A stretch of 64,000 nt of DNA from Paenibacillus sp. LHD-117 (GTDB taxonomy: Bacteria > Bacillota > Bacilli > Paenibacillales > Paenibacillaceae): NCBI RefSeq assembly GCF_030929555.1, contig NZ_JAVFVT010000015.1, positions 81,861 through 145,860 on the forward strand. The letters run 5' to 3'. Shown in pieces: positions 18,622 through 28,385 of the stretch (position 1 is the first letter of the stretch; the number at the start of each line of letters is the position of its first letter). Made by a program: the position numbers and the translations under genes. The notes beneath the pieces were generated by a model, which did no database searches, was not told the DNA's origin, and was given only the letters and a program-made list of their open reading frames with translations.

Positions 18622-19461
18622 TTACCCTTTTACTGCCGATCCTACCGTAAGCGAGCGTTCCACCTGTTCAGAGAACAGCAGATAGATGAGCACGGTCGGC
18701 AGACTGGCGATCGTCATCGCTGCTCCCATCGCGCCCCAATCGGTCGTGAACTGCCCTTGAAAAAAAACAAGACCGAGCGGCAGCGTCTTGAGTTTTTCAT
18801 CCACAATGAGGATAAGCGCCATCGGGAATTCATTCCAAGCCGCCAGAAAAACAAAAATCGAAACCGTGGCTACCGCAGGCTTCATAAGTGGCAATATAAT
18901 GCTCCAAAATACGCGATAAATGCTAGCTCCGTCTATACAACCGGATTCTTCTAATTGATAGGGAAGCGAGCGAAAAAAACCGTAAAACACTAACATTGAG
19001 AACGATAGATTAAAGGCGATATACGGCAAAATTACCGCTTCGTATGTGTTAGAAATGTGCAGGTCGCGCATCAAAATCGATAACGGAATCATAATGACCT
19101 GTATAGGGATAAACATCCCTGTGAGCAAATAAGTTCGCGCGACATTTTGAAACCGCCATTGCATACGCGCCACAGCGTATGCGAACATGAGCGCAATCAA
19201 CACTGTGACTGCCACCGTAATAGTCGATATGAAGAGACTGTTCATAAAATAGCGCGGCACGTTAAAGGTGGATAAAGCCGTTTGGTAATTTTCCCACCTG
19301 AAGCGTGTCGGGAAACCAAACGGATTTGACGTGAAAATCTCCTGGTTATTTTTCAATGAATAAAATAGCGTCCAGATTAACGGGTACAGACAGATAAGCG
19401 CATTGAGCCACAATATGCCTCTGAGAAAAGGGTGTTGGAACTGTCTAGATCGTATTATCAT
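18622..19461 (-). CDS. Sugar ABC transporter permease, MalG-type
   Basis: Inner-membrane permease of 279 aa with six hydrophobic segments. The EAA loop reads EESGCIDGASIYRVFWSIIL near residues 172-192, and the protein ends TVGSAVKG. GGGAGGTGACG precedes the ATG. It is spaced 16 bases from the partner permease upstream and 22 bases from the GH35 gene downstream. With the MalF-type partner it forms the channel of the second carbohydrate importer. The ATPase subunit is not encoded nearby. Confidence 0.93.
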   Translation of the reverse strand: MIIRSRQFQHPFLRGILWLNALICLYPLIWTLFYSLKNNQEIFTSNPFGFPTRFRWENYQTALSTFNVPRYFMNSLFISTITVAVTVLIALMFAYAVARMQWRFQNVARTYLLTGMFIPIQVIMIPLSILMRDLHISNTYEAVILPYIAFNLSFSMLVFYGFFRSLPYQLEESGCIDGASIYRVFWSIILPLMKPAVATVSIFVFLAAWNEFPMALILIVDEKLKTLPLGLVFFQGQFTTDWGAMGAAMTIASLPTVLIYLLFSEQVERSLTVGSAVKG

Positions 19462-19477
19462 TGTCGCGTCACCTCCC

Positions 19478-20359
19478 TTAGTACGTTAATTGTTCGCGAG
19501 CGACAACACGATTGATGATCGCGATCGCCGCCAAACATTGGATGACTAAAATAACGGCAACCGCGCAGCCGTAACCAAATTCGTTGAGTCGGAATGCGGC
19601 ACGATACATCATGAAAGTCAAGGTATAGGTAGAAGTTCCCGGTCCTCCGCCTGTCATGAGCATCATATTGGCAAACGCATTGAGCCCGCCAGTAACCGAC
19701 ATCACCAAACAGAGCTTATAAGTTTCAGCCAATAACGGCATCGTGATACGGAAGTAAATCTGACGTTTGTTGCATCCATCGATTAAAGATGCTTCAAAGA
19801 AATGCTCCGGAATGGCTTTGATGCCAGCGTACAGCAAAGCGAATTGATAACCCATGTACTGCCAAGCATTACTCAGCGCAACTACGTAAATGGCTGAATT
19901 CGTGTCGCTCAGCCAACTCTGCCGAAAGGAGAAGCCAAGTGAGGCCATAAAGGAGTTGAACATGCCGTGATCGGGATCCAGAATAGAGTTCCATAATTGG
20001 GAGACGACCGTAATCGACAGCACGACGGGAAGAAAATAGACCGATCTCAGGAATCTCATCCCTCGCATTCTGATACTGGTCATCGCAAAAGTCAAGAATG
20101 ACGCACCGCCAATTTGCACGAACATCAGCACGAAAGCGAATATCAACCCGTTACGTATCGATGTCCCAAATAAATCGTCTTCCATGAGGCGCCGATAATT
20201 GTCAAATCCGATAAATTGACTCACGGTCAAACCGTCCCATTCGAAAAAGCTGCGATAAAAAATTTGCACGAATGGGTAGTAAACCATTAATGAAAAAACA
20301 AGGAGCGCAGGCAATGTAAATATCACGATCGCCATCGGATTTTGAAAAAACCTTCTCAT
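19478..20359 (-). CDS. Sugar ABC transporter permease, MalF-type
   Basis: Inner-membrane permease of 293 aa. A first hydrophobic segment (IVIFTLPALLVFSLMVYYPF) is followed by the usual YRSFFEWDG block and by five further segments. The EAA-like loop near residues 190-210 reads EASLIDGCNKRQIYFRITMP. It follows the binding-protein gene after an 86-base gap with a strong hairpin at 20382-20413, which may keep permease levels below those of the binding protein. Confidence 0.93.
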   Translation of the reverse strand: MRRFFQNPMAIVIFTLPALLVFSLMVYYPFVQIFYRSFFEWDGLTVSQFIGFDNYRRLMEDDLFGTSIRNGLIFAFVLMFVQIGGASFLTFAMTSIRMRGMRFLRSVYFLPVVLSITVVSQLWNSILDPDHGMFNSFMASLGFSFRQSWLSDTNSAIYVVALSNAWQYMGYQFALLYAGIKAIPEHFFEASLIDGCNKRQIYFRITMPLLAETYKLCLVMSVTGGLNAFANMMLMTGGGPGTSTYTLTFMMYRAAFRLNEFGYGCAVAVILVIQCLAAIAIINRVVAREQLTY

Positions 20360-20381
20360 TCACTCTCATTCCTATTCATAA

Positions 20382-20413
20382 AGGCCTCGCATGATTAAGA
20401 ACATACGAGGCCT
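20382..20413 (-). promoter_or_regulatory. Intra-operon hairpin between binding-protein and permease genes
   Basis: AGGCCTCG (20382-20389) and CGAGGCCT (20406-20413) form a perfect 8-bp stem with a 16-base loop. There is no clear U-tract. In sugar ABC operons such hairpins stabilise the upstream mRNA or partly terminate, giving more binding protein than permease; this is an inference from position. Confidence 0.5.
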
Positions 20414-20445
20414 CGTTATTGGGAATCTAAATAAAATCAAATGAA

Positions 20446-21810
20446 TTATTTAGCCTCTTTCTCGACTACCTCTATCGCCTTGTCAATGTTTTTCACAAAG
20501 TCGGCTGCAGCGCCGCCAGCCACTAGCTTTTGCGTTTCATCCTCTAATGCGACTTTAATCTTGGCGTTAGATAGACTCCACGAGAATGCAGTCGTTGAAG
20601 TTATGTTGCTTAATTCACCATTCAACCGAGTAAACATTGGCGCGAGCGGATTTTCCGGCGCTTTCGTTACTTTCGTCGCAACGATCGGATTGCCGCGGAG
20701 CGTAACTTTTCCTTCGGCTATCTTGAGTGCCATGAAAGCAGCCACCTTTGCCGCCAGTTCCTTGTCTTTCGTTTTTGGGTTTACCGCAAAACCGCCATAG
20801 GAGTTGCTGCCGCTGAGCGCAAACTTGTTCTTCTCGTAGGAAGCGGCGTCCTGCGATGGATAGTACATATAGTCAACCTTGTCGCCCATTTTTTTAGTGG
20901 ATTCGGTTATTTCCCACGAACCATTCAAGAACATAGCCGCCTTACCTTCATAGAACAGTCCTGCCGCTTGATCATAGTTCATTAACGGAGCGCTTTTGGA
21001 TAGAAGGCCCGCCTTCACCAGTTCATCCATTTTGGCTGCAGCGTGTGCATAAGCCTCGTCGCTCGCTTTGCCTTTTAGTTCGTCCAGCTTCTTGACGCCG
21101 CCGGTGTCATAGCGAGTTGCGATCAAATCGAACAGCGCCATGGTAATCCATTTCTCCTTGCCGAAGAGAGAGAGCGGCACGATGCCGTTGGAATTAAATA
21201 CTTTTGCCGCCGCGATCAGTTCGTCAAAAGTCGTCGGCACTTTGACACCGTACTTTTCGAACAATTCTTTGTTGTAATATAGGAGCACCAGGTCGTTGCC
21301 CGAGACAGGAAATCCATATATGTGCTGGTCGTCTGCATACAGCAAATTTTTGCTACTCGGGAGCAGCTTGCTTTCAAAGTCGAATTGGTTTACATACTCA
21401 TCCAATTGCAAAATATTGTTCGATTTGCGAAAAACATTGATCACGTCCGTGTTGGCACTGAAGATGTCCGGTAAATTGCCGGAAGCGGCATACGTTTTAA
21501 GCTTCATATTATCGTCCTGAGCCTGGATGTCCAATTCCAGTTCGACGTTCGGCATTTCTTCCTCTAGCGCTTTTTTGGCATAGTCGAAAGGTATTTTTTC
21601 GTCGTCCGCCGAGTACCCTGTGTAAATTCTCAGCTTGACCTTCTCACCGTTATTCGCCGGTTCGCTCGAAGCGGATGCGGTTGCGGAAGACGAGCTGACG
21701 GAAGGCGCCGGTGAATCTTTTGCTGTCTTGTCTGATGTGCCGCAGGCAGCCAGCGCTAGCATCATGACGGCAGCCAGCACGGCAGCGACTGCTTGTTGAA
21801 TTTTCTTCAT
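20446..21810 (-). CDS. Extracellular sugar-binding lipoprotein
   Basis: Solute-binding lipoprotein of 454 aa. The signal peptide ends in the lipobox LALAAC with Cys at about residue 23, followed by a Ser/Ala/Glu-rich tether. The mature region fits the family 1 extracellular binding proteins (RIYTGYSADDEKIPFDYAK, then LPDIFSANTDV and YGFPVSGNDLVLLYYNKELF). It heads the transport genes and follows the response regulator by 121 bases, in which the transport promoter probably lies. It captures the substrate for the two permeases downstream. Confidence 0.93.
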   Translation of the reverse strand: MKKIQQAVAAVLAAVMMLALAACGTSDKTAKDSPAPSVSSSSATASASSEPANNGEKVKLRIYTGYSADDEKIPFDYAKKALEEEMPNVELELDIQAQDDNMKLKTYAASGNLPDIFSANTDVINVFRKSNNILQLDEYVNQFDFESKLLPSSKNLLYADDQHIYGFPVSGNDLVLLYYNKELFEKYGVKVPTTFDELIAAAKVFNSNGIVPLSLFGKEKWITMALFDLIATRYDTGGVKKLDELKGKASDEAYAHAAAKMDELVKAGLLSKSAPLMNYDQAAGLFYEGKAAMFLNGSWEITESTKKMGDKVDYMYYPSQDAASYEKNKFALSGSNSYGGFAVNPKTKDKELAAKVAAFMALKIAEGKVTLRGNPIVATKVTKAPENPLAPMFTRLNGELSNITSTTAFSWSLSNAKIKVALEDETQKLVAGGAAADFVKNIDKAIEVVEKEAK

Positions 21811-21931
21811 TCGTATATTCCCCTCACTTCAGTATTGTTGGGCAAGGCTTGTCCCTACCCTTGTTCTAAGTATATAGATCGGGGTTTGAAGCCAGAAGAA
21901 ACAAAACGACACTAGTTTGCATTTTCCGATA

Positions 21932-23509
21932 CTACTTTTCCGTCATCTTCAACTGTTCGTATTCCCGGGGAGACACGCCGAAATGGCGCTTAAAGCATTT
22001 GCTGAAGTATCCCGCATCGTTATAGCCCACTTCTTCCGCAATATCAGCAAATCGAATGCCGCCGCCTGTCAATAGCTCGCTTGCCTTCTGCATGCGCACT
22101 TGCGTGAGGTGATCGCTCACCGTCAAGTCCGTTTCTCTTTTAATGATACGACGCAAGTAACTGGCGTTGATATACAAGGAAGCTGCGATATCCTCCACCA
22201 TCAATTCAGGATTTCTGTAATGCGTCCTTATGAGGGCAAGCGTATCCTCGACGATTTGGCGCGAGCGAGTCGATCGCTTTCCGCTTCGGAAGGCGATGAC
22301 TTGGCTATAGAAACGGCAAAGCCAGTCTGCCGCCTCATCAAGAGATGGATTGGCTTCCGCTTCGGCGAATGGGAAAAAACCTTTGCCGAATACATCCTCC
22401 AACCGGCAGTTCATCTCTGCTAAATAAGACATGCAAAGCGAAACAAGCCCCGCAATTAAACCTCGGGCTGCATCCGGTGAAATATGACGTTCTTTGACGG
22501 TGCGAAACAATTCCCGAAGCTCTGCATTCGCCGACATTTCATCCCCGGTACGAAGTGCAGTCAGAAGCCGCTCATGGCAATCCACCGAATAGAAAACTTC
22601 AGGGTTGCTGTTCAACTTGTCGTAAACGAGCACCCGGCCTTCGCCAAGCGTAACCCGGTGTTCCAGAGCTTGGAGCGCTTCCCTCCAGGACATCCAGAGT
22701 TCACAGGTATCAGATACGGTTCTTCCAATGCCGACAGACACCGACAGTTTCAAATAATGTTTAGCTGCCTGAACGATTCGTTCTGCCAGAAGAAGAACAC
22801 GATCTTCTTCCGGATCCGATACAAGCAGCAGAAGACGATCTTCCTGAGCCGGAACAACCTCCAAGTTGGCTTCCCGATCTTTAAGATGGACAACAATATT
22901 GCTTACGGCATACTTCCAAAGCGATACCTGGTCAGGGTCCGGCCATTGCTGATGCAAGCGATCTATAGAGATGGCAATGGCTTGCCACTTGGACGCATGT
23001 TTGGGCATGCCGAATCTTTGGAAGCCTTGCAGGCAAGCCTCTTTTTTCATACCGTTGCGTACGAGGAGATAATTCAAGAAGCGTTCTTTCAGAATGTCGG
23101 AGTCTCTGGTCGCCGAATTACGTTCCAGCAATAATCGGTCAAGGCGCGTCTTGGCAGTCAGAAGCGTGCGATAAAGCTCATCCCGGTCGAACGGCTTCAG
23201 CAAGTAGTCCTCGATGCCAAGCCGTAGTGCCCGCCGCGCATACTCGAACTCATTATGGCCCGTCACCATAATGATCGTACAATCCGGGTACTTCTCTTTG
23301 AGAGACTCCGCTACCGCTAATCCGTCGATAATCGGCATGCTAATATCCAAAAGGGCAATATCCGGTTTGTGACTTTCCAGCAGTGTCAGCGCCTCTTCAC
23401 CGTTACGGGCTTCCCACATCAACCGCATTCCGAGCGTGTCCCATTCGGCGGCCGTTCTCAAATAATCACGGAACAGCGCCTCGTCATCAGCCATCATCAC
23501 GTTGTACAT
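21932..23509 (-). CDS. Response regulator with AraC-type output domain, YesN-type
   Basis: Regulator of 525 aa. The receiver domain has MADDEALFRDY at the start, the phosphoacceptor Asp in ALLDISMPIIDG near residue 55 and the Lys in YLLKPFDR near 105. A long middle region of about 280 residues with a degenerate GGDEF-like character follows (SVSVGIGRTVSDTCELWMSW). Two AraC helix-turn-helix motifs close it (YINASYLRRIIKRETD and EVGYNDAGYFSKCFKRHFGV). Its start overlaps the kinase gene by 23 bases. It should activate the adjacent sugar transport and GH35 genes. Confidence 0.93.
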   Translation of the reverse strand: MYNVMMADDEALFRDYLRTAAEWDTLGMRLMWEARNGEEALTLLESHKPDIALLDISMPIIDGLAVAESLKEKYPDCTIIMVTGHNEFEYARRALRLGIEDYLLKPFDRDELYRTLLTAKTRLDRLLLERNSATRDSDILKERFLNYLLVRNGMKKEACLQGFQRFGMPKHASKWQAIAISIDRLHQQWPDPDQVSLWKYAVSNIVVHLKDREANLEVVPAQEDRLLLLVSDPEEDRVLLLAERIVQAAKHYLKLSVSVGIGRTVSDTCELWMSWREALQALEHRVTLGEGRVLVYDKLNSNPEVFYSVDCHERLLTALRTGDEMSANAELRELFRTVKERHISPDAARGLIAGLVSLCMSYLAEMNCRLEDVFGKGFFPFAEAEANPSLDEAADWLCRFYSQVIAFRSGKRSTRSRQIVEDTLALIRTHYRNPELMVEDIAASLYINASYLRRIIKRETDLTVSDHLTQVRMQKASELLTGGGIRFADIAEEVGYNDAGYFSKCFKRHFGVSPREYEQLKMTEK

Positions 23510-25298
23510 GATTCTCCTCCTTGCCTAACGGCAACCTCAACATAACCGTAGTCCCCTCAGATCCGCTAACAATACTTAATCCGACGCTATATCCAAAGTA
23601 TAACCTTAGCCTCTTAACGACATTAGCCACCCCGAAGCCTCTGTCCGGCGTTCCAGCAAGGAGATGATCTCGTTGTTCGTTCGTCATGCCTCTTCCATTA
23701 TCCTGAACGATTAGCAATAGCATCCCATCGGTCAACTCGCCTTTAATTCGCACCACACCGGGCCAGCCAGTTGGCTTAATGCCATGGTATATTGCATTTT
23801 CAACGAGCGGCTGAAGCGTTAGTTTGGGAATGATGATCGGTTTTGAAGCCGCCGGAATGCTAATTTCGTAACCCAACACATCGGAATATCGATAGCCTTG
23901 AATGATTAAGTAGGATTCAACCAATTGAATCTCTTCCTGGAGGCTAATGAGGTCCTTGCCCCCGCTTAACGCGCCGCGGTAGAACGAAGCGAGCGCTTTC
24001 GTCGCGTCGCGCGCCTGCACCGGTCTGTTCATGTCGCACAGCACATAGATCAAATCCAGGGTATTGTAGAGAAAATGCGGCTTGATTTGCTCATTCATTA
24101 AAGTAAGCTCAGTCTCCCGCTTCTGCCGTTGTTCATCGGCGACTTGTTCAATGAGTTTACGGATATGGAATACCATGCTATTGAACCCTTGAGCCAAATA
24201 TCCAAATTCATCTTTCTCCTTGCGGTCGAGTCGAACATGAAGCTCTCCGTTGCGCACTTGCCGCATGTGAGTGTGGAGCTGCTTTAGCGGCCTGCCGATC
24301 ATGCGGGAAAGGAAGTATGCCCCGGACAGCGCGAGAATGAGACAGACCGTGCCCGTGCCGACAATCAGCTCATTGTTGCGGCGTAGCTCTTTGGTCAAGT
24401 AACGCAGAGGCGTGCCGCTCTCGAGGGTCCATGATGTACCTCTGACATTGACTCTTGTTACAAGGAAAGTTTCTCCATTCACCTCTTGCATGGCGCTGTC
24501 TCTGCCTTTCGTCCACGCTTGTCCGGTCGGTTGAATGGTTGACAGCAGCACCTCGCCTGGACGATTCGTCGCAATGACTTCTTCCTGCTCGTTAAGCAAC
24601 CGATAGTATCGGCCTTGCGTTTCACCGATTCCTTTGAATTGGGCCGACAAATCCCCCGTTTTAATCACAAGGAAAAGGTAACCGAGCGTATCTCCTGTAT
24701 TGATATCAAGTACTTTCTTGCCCAATGTGACGACAGGCTGGTGCGAATCAACCGTCAGAAAGTCGCGGATCTCCTCTCTAAACCGAACCGTCTCTCCACT
24801 AGTCGCTTTGATCTCTTCCAGCAAGGAACTCGTCAAAGCTTTCATGCTGTTTACTTCCATCTTCGGGTTATCGGTAATCAGATCCCCCTGGATATCCATA
24901 AAAGCAAGAGCGTCAATATTCTGAAACGTGGCTTTGGCAAACTCGAGATGATTCAGAATCTGAGTCCGTCTCTCGATGGGGAGGGAGGGAGTACTATCGC
25001 GAAGACGATTGTAAAGAACGACATTATTCACCCCAGTCAGTACCATGTTCGCGCAGCTCTCCGCCTCATTGAATGTCCAGCCGATTCGTGCTGAAATGAG
25101 GTGCGAATCGTCGAGTACAGTGCGGGTCGTCTCGGAAATGTACGTCTTCGAGAACAGTTGATTGGATATGAGTCCGAGCAGCAGAAATGGGACCGCCACC
25201 ACCGGGAGATAAACGGCTATAATTTTGCTTCGAATGCTACTGTCTCCGAAGCGTGTCCATAACCGCTTCTTGGCGTGCTTCCATTTCAATATGTTCAT
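23487..25298 (-). CDS. Sensor histidine kinase, YesM-type
   Basis: Membrane kinase of about 603 aa. Two membrane helices enclose an extracellular region of about 260 residues (dCache-like in layout), followed by HAMP (SRMIGRPLKQLHTHMRQVRNG in the second-helix end), the His block NEQIKPHFLYNTLDL and HATPase_c with VQDNGRGM. The ATG at 25298 has ACGGAGG at good distance; an upstream in-frame TTG at 25349 has no ribosome site. A -10 element TATAAT on the minus strand (25379-25384) lies upstream. It is coupled to the response regulator by overlap. Confidence 0.92.
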   Translation of the reverse strand: MNILKWKHAKKRLWTRFGDSSIRSKIIAVYLPVVAVPFLLLGLISNQLFSKTYISETTRTVLDDSHLISARIGWTFNEAESCANMVLTGVNNVVLYNRLRDSTPSLPIERRTQILNHLEFAKATFQNIDALAFMDIQGDLITDNPKMEVNSMKALTSSLLEEIKATSGETVRFREEIRDFLTVDSHQPVVTLGKKVLDINTGDTLGYLFLVIKTGDLSAQFKGIGETQGRYYRLLNEQEEVIATNRPGEVLLSTIQPTGQAWTKGRDSAMQEVNGETFLVTRVNVRGTSWTLESGTPLRYLTKELRRNNELIVGTGTVCLILALSGAYFLSRMIGRPLKQLHTHMRQVRNGELHVRLDRKEKDEFGYLAQGFNSMVFHIRKLIEQVADEQRQKRETELTLMNEQIKPHFLYNTLDLIYVLCDMNRPVQARDATKALASFYRGALSGGKDLISLQEEIQLVESYLIIQGYRYSDVLGYEISIPAASKPIIIPKLTLQPLVENAIYHGIKPTGWPGVVRIKGELTDGMLLLIVQDNGRGMTNEQRDHLLAGTPDRGFGVANVVKRLRLYFGYSVGLSIVSGSEGTTVMLRLPLGKEENHVQRDDG

Positions 25299-25393
25299 CT
25301 CCGGCCTCCGTCTGGTAAGGCGAATCAAACGCAAGAATGCGGAATTCAAGCTTGTCCGATTACTAGTTGAAAGATCCTATTATATCACGGAAA

Positions 25394-25421
25394 CCAGCCA
25401 CAGCGTTTCCGCTCTGGCTGG
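25394..25421 (-). terminator. Terminator after the secreted glycosidase gene
   Basis: CCAGCCA..GCG and CGC..TGGCTGG form a stem with a 4-base loop and a 2-base internal bulge, followed on the minus strand by TTTCCG and then by a TATAAT box that probably starts the kinase transcript. Confidence 0.65.
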
Positions 25422-25462
25422 CATTTCCCCCGGCTCTTTTGTGTAAATCCAATATCCTCTTT

Positions 25463-27706
25463 CTACAGCGCTAACGTGATTCGGTCTATATCCGGGGAGT
25501 ACCCGGTTGCATTGCTAAAACGTAAAGTATTCGAGCCTGCAGCTAGCGTTACCGGAACGACGACCGTACTGACGGTGCTCCAGCTTCCGCTGCCAGGGAA
25601 GTTAATCGCCTGAGCAGGTCCGCCGTTGATGGATAACGAAGCTGAACGGGCATCGGCTGTGATATAGGAAATCGTCAACTGATAAGTGCCAGCGCTGCTA
25701 ACCTGCACATTATTAAATTGCAAATAGTTTGCGCTACCATTACCGATATAGCCTACGATCTTACCTCCCGACGCAGTGCTTTGATCCATTATGCGCGCGT
25801 TGCCCGCCAGCGTGTTCGTGGCCGACTCTGCCTCTAGAGCAATTTCATTGGCGTTCAGAACGGTTATTTTGTCCAGATCCGGCGCGAAACTTGAAGTGTT
25901 GGCGAATGTTAAGGTATTGACGCCAGCTTGTAGTGCAACCGTCACGTCCATGAACCCTGTCGTACTCCAGCCTCCGGTCGAAGGGAAGTTCAGCGTCTGC
26001 GGAGCAGCGCCATTCACCGACAGGGTAGCTGATCTCGCCTCTCCGCTCACATATGAAATCCGAAGCGTTTGATTGCCTGCGGAAGAGGCTGTGACATTCG
26101 GGAATGTCAGTTTATTAGCGGCATTGCCTCCAATGTATCCAACCACCCGATTGTTCGATGCGTAGGCAGCCTCGCTGATACGCGCAGATCCTCCGATTAT
26201 GTTTATTAAACTCTCCGCCTCGTAACTCGTTTGAGGGAGTGATGCCGGAGTGCCCCCCTTAACGATAAGACCTACCGTCGAGTAAGCGGGAAGAGCGAGT
26301 GTCTCTGACAACGCTCCGGACGCTACCGTTCGGGTCAGTGTTTGGGACGGGGCGCTCGCGTCGTTCGTCTCCGATGCGGTATACACCTCAACCGTAACGT
26401 TGCCGCTAACCGGCAGGTTGGTCAAGTTTAAGGTAATGCTGCCAGTCGTACCTGAATGATTAACAGCAAGTGCCACGGGCTGCCCTGCATGGTTAACGAT
26501 GCCTTGCGCCTGTGATACGCTGGTGTAGGTCGTAGAGCGCAACCCATAATTGCCTGCTCCCAGACCCATCGCGGTTGAATAGAGTCGCCAGGTTCGGTTG
26601 AATGGCTGCATGGTGGCGGTATTGGTCGTGCTATTCCAGCTATAGGCGCCATGACCAACTTCTGTCCAAGCCCAGTAATCGTCATTCACAACATTAGTCG
26701 GATACAAGGTATAGTAGGCTCCGCCCGCTACTCCGTCCCGCATTAGCTTCATGAGCTTCTGCCCATGATAGGAGATCCCTTCGCGTCCGGCCACCTCCGG
26801 TGGAGCTGATGCGTTATTGGGCGTCTTGTTCCATTCGTTCATGAATATTGGAATCGTCCGGTCTCGGCCTTGTGCCGCAATAAACCGGCGAAGCTCGTCG
26901 ATCCGGTCGAATCCGCCATACTCGTAATCATGAACGGAAATAAAGTTTAAATCATTCGAGGTAATGCGGCTGTCACGCAATAGACGCCCAATCGTGCCGA
27001 AGTCTCCTCCCCACGTGTCCTCGCCAGGACCGCCTATCGGAATGATGGCACTAATAGATCGAATCGCTTTCGCCGAGTGGTAATATTGATCAACAGCCGC
27101 CTCTTCCTTGGTGGCGTACGGACTGCCAGTCAGAACAATATAACCGTGAGGTTCGTTCAAAAATTCCATCATATCCAGATTGTTCTTAAGCCGGTCATAT
27201 ACTTTGGCCACGATATCTTCATAGACATCCCAATCCTTTGGTACGCCAGCCTCCGTTCCGCTCCAACTTAGCCACTTCGGCAGTTCGAATATCATGCCCA
27301 TTGTCTTGAAGCCTTTGGATTTGGCAAGGCTCGTCCAACCCTCATAGCGTGTAAAATTCCAGTTGGCCGGGTCCTGAACCTGATTTACATTGTTTTTGTA
27401 ATCATTCAGCGTAATATTAGCCGGCAGAATATCCTGAAGCCTAAGGTCGGCACGCATGAAAACCAGCCCTGTATCATCGAGTTTGTTCCAGGCATCCGTA
27501 TGCGTTCTTGTCGGAAAGTGAGTACCCCCGATAACGTCTGGGTAGCCGGTCCCAGTGCTGCTGGAATAGTCGATCGTTGCCGTGCCAGTCGCTGCAAACA
27601 CTTGTGAAGGCTGAATTCCGACGATGACGGTCAGAACTGCAACCGTAGCAAGCGTCAGCATGGCAACCCGCTTACCCATACTTAGAATACGCTTACATTC
27701 TCTCAT
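25463..27706 (-). CDS. Secreted clan-A glycoside hydrolase (GH39-like) with two C-terminal CBMs
   Basis: Secreted enzyme of 747 aa. A signal peptide (basic start, hydrophobic core to VFAATG near residue 38) leads to a TIM barrel. Acid/base Glu is in MEFLNEPHG near residue 165 and the nucleophile in IPIFMNEWNKTP near 290, the spacing of GH39/clan-A retaining enzymes. After a beta domain (residues 390-465), two carbohydrate-binding modules of the CBM35/CBM6 type follow, near 475-610 and 620-747, each with YEAES/LEAES start, SARI or NARI, and DLDKITV or DIDRITL end. GGAGGAG is spaced 8 bases from the ATG at 27706. It probably degrades a plant or microbial polysaccharide outside the cell; the sugars released may feed the importer downstream. 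Confidence 0.85.
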   Translation of the reverse strand: MRECKRILSMGKRVAMLTLATVAVLTVIVGIQPSQVFAATGTATIDYSSSTGTGYPDVIGGTHFPTRTHTDAWNKLDDTGLVFMRADLRLQDILPANITLNDYKNNVNQVQDPANWNFTRYEGWTSLAKSKGFKTMGMIFELPKWLSWSGTEAGVPKDWDVYEDIVAKVYDRLKNNLDMMEFLNEPHGYIVLTGSPYATKEEAAVDQYYHSAKAIRSISAIIPIGGPGEDTWGGDFGTIGRLLRDSRITSNDLNFISVHDYEYGGFDRIDELRRFIAAQGRDRTIPIFMNEWNKTPNNASAPPEVAGREGISYHGQKLMKLMRDGVAGGAYYTLYPTNVVNDDYWAWTEVGHGAYSWNSTTNTATMQPFNRTWRLYSTAMGLGAGNYGLRSTTYTSVSQAQGIVNHAGQPVALAVNHSGTTGSITLNLTNLPVSGNVTVEVYTASETNDASAPSQTLTRTVASGALSETLALPAYSTVGLIVKGGTPASLPQTSYEAESLINIIGGSARISEAAYASNNRVVGYIGGNAANKLTFPNVTASSAGNQTLRISYVSGEARSATLSVNGAAPQTLNFPSTGGWSTTGFMDVTVALQAGVNTLTFANTSSFAPDLDKITVLNANEIALEAESATNTLAGNARIMDQSTASGGKIVGYIGNGSANYLQFNNVQVSSAGTYQLTISYITADARSASLSINGGPAQAINFPGSGSWSTVSTVVVPVTLAAGSNTLRFSNATGYSPDIDRITLAL

Positions 27707-28102
27707 TTAAAAACTCCTCCGAAATTAAATGTTGTATACCCGGTCCGTTCGGGCCCTGGAACAGAGAGGGCATGCGTCCGCTGGCGTCTGCAACAGCGGT
27801 ACTTGCACTATACGAGAAAACGATCGAAATCACAACGGATTTTTCGCTACGAATTTGGAATTTACGACACATGTCTCTTCGAATACTTGGAAGCTCTATT
27901 TTATACGCCGTCCAGAACGTCCTGACGATTTTCTGGTCCGTCGCCGGCGCCGTGCACAAGCTCACGCTTGCTCCCGAGGGCGCATAACACTATGGAGTTA
28001 CTCCTGACGAAAGGGGAATTCGAAATTAATAAATGGCGGTGCAGGAAGCCCCCTTTTTTATTACCAATTTTTTTTCATTCAAAATCCCGTCTTCGGTATT
28101 TC
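27707..28102 (+). other. 396-bp gap with unexplained short plus-strand ORF
   Basis: The right part holds the 5' region of the glycosidase gene, with TATACA as a possible -10. A plus-strand frame at 27772-27987 would give a 71-aa product with a hydrophobic middle (ILGSSILYAVQNVLTIFW). It has no convincing ribosome site and I do not recognise it. It may be chance or a further relic of the deleted locus to the right. Confidence 0.3.
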
Positions 28103-28385
28103 CTACGGCATATATGGGAAAGGTGAGCAATGCCCCGATGCCACCGGATACACGGTGCGATGGGTTCTGATGATCTCCTGTACAAATGGATCATACGGCC
28201 TGTGGCACACATCCACGATGCCGATCTGATAATTCTCACCATCGAAACGCCCAAGCTGATCGTTGTATTGGAAATAATGAAAGCCGACCAGTTCCGGTAT
28301 CACCAATCCGTTCTCCACGAAATACCGATAGGCGCTTCCACGTTCGGCCTGCGTGTTTACCGCTCTGATGCCATCCTTGCTGCTT
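28103..28385 (-). pseudogene. 3' tail of a lost glycosidase gene
   Basis: About 90 codons in one open frame without a start: KDGIRAVNTQAERG, then YRYFVENGLVIPELVGFHYF and VDVCHRPYDPFVQEI. This resembles the C-terminal barrel end of agarase or beta-galactosidase-like glycosidases, with the pattern HYFQYNDQ near the last strand. The frame joins, without a start codon, the end of the broken kinase gene at about 28380, so it is a deletion fusion product. Confidence 0.65.
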
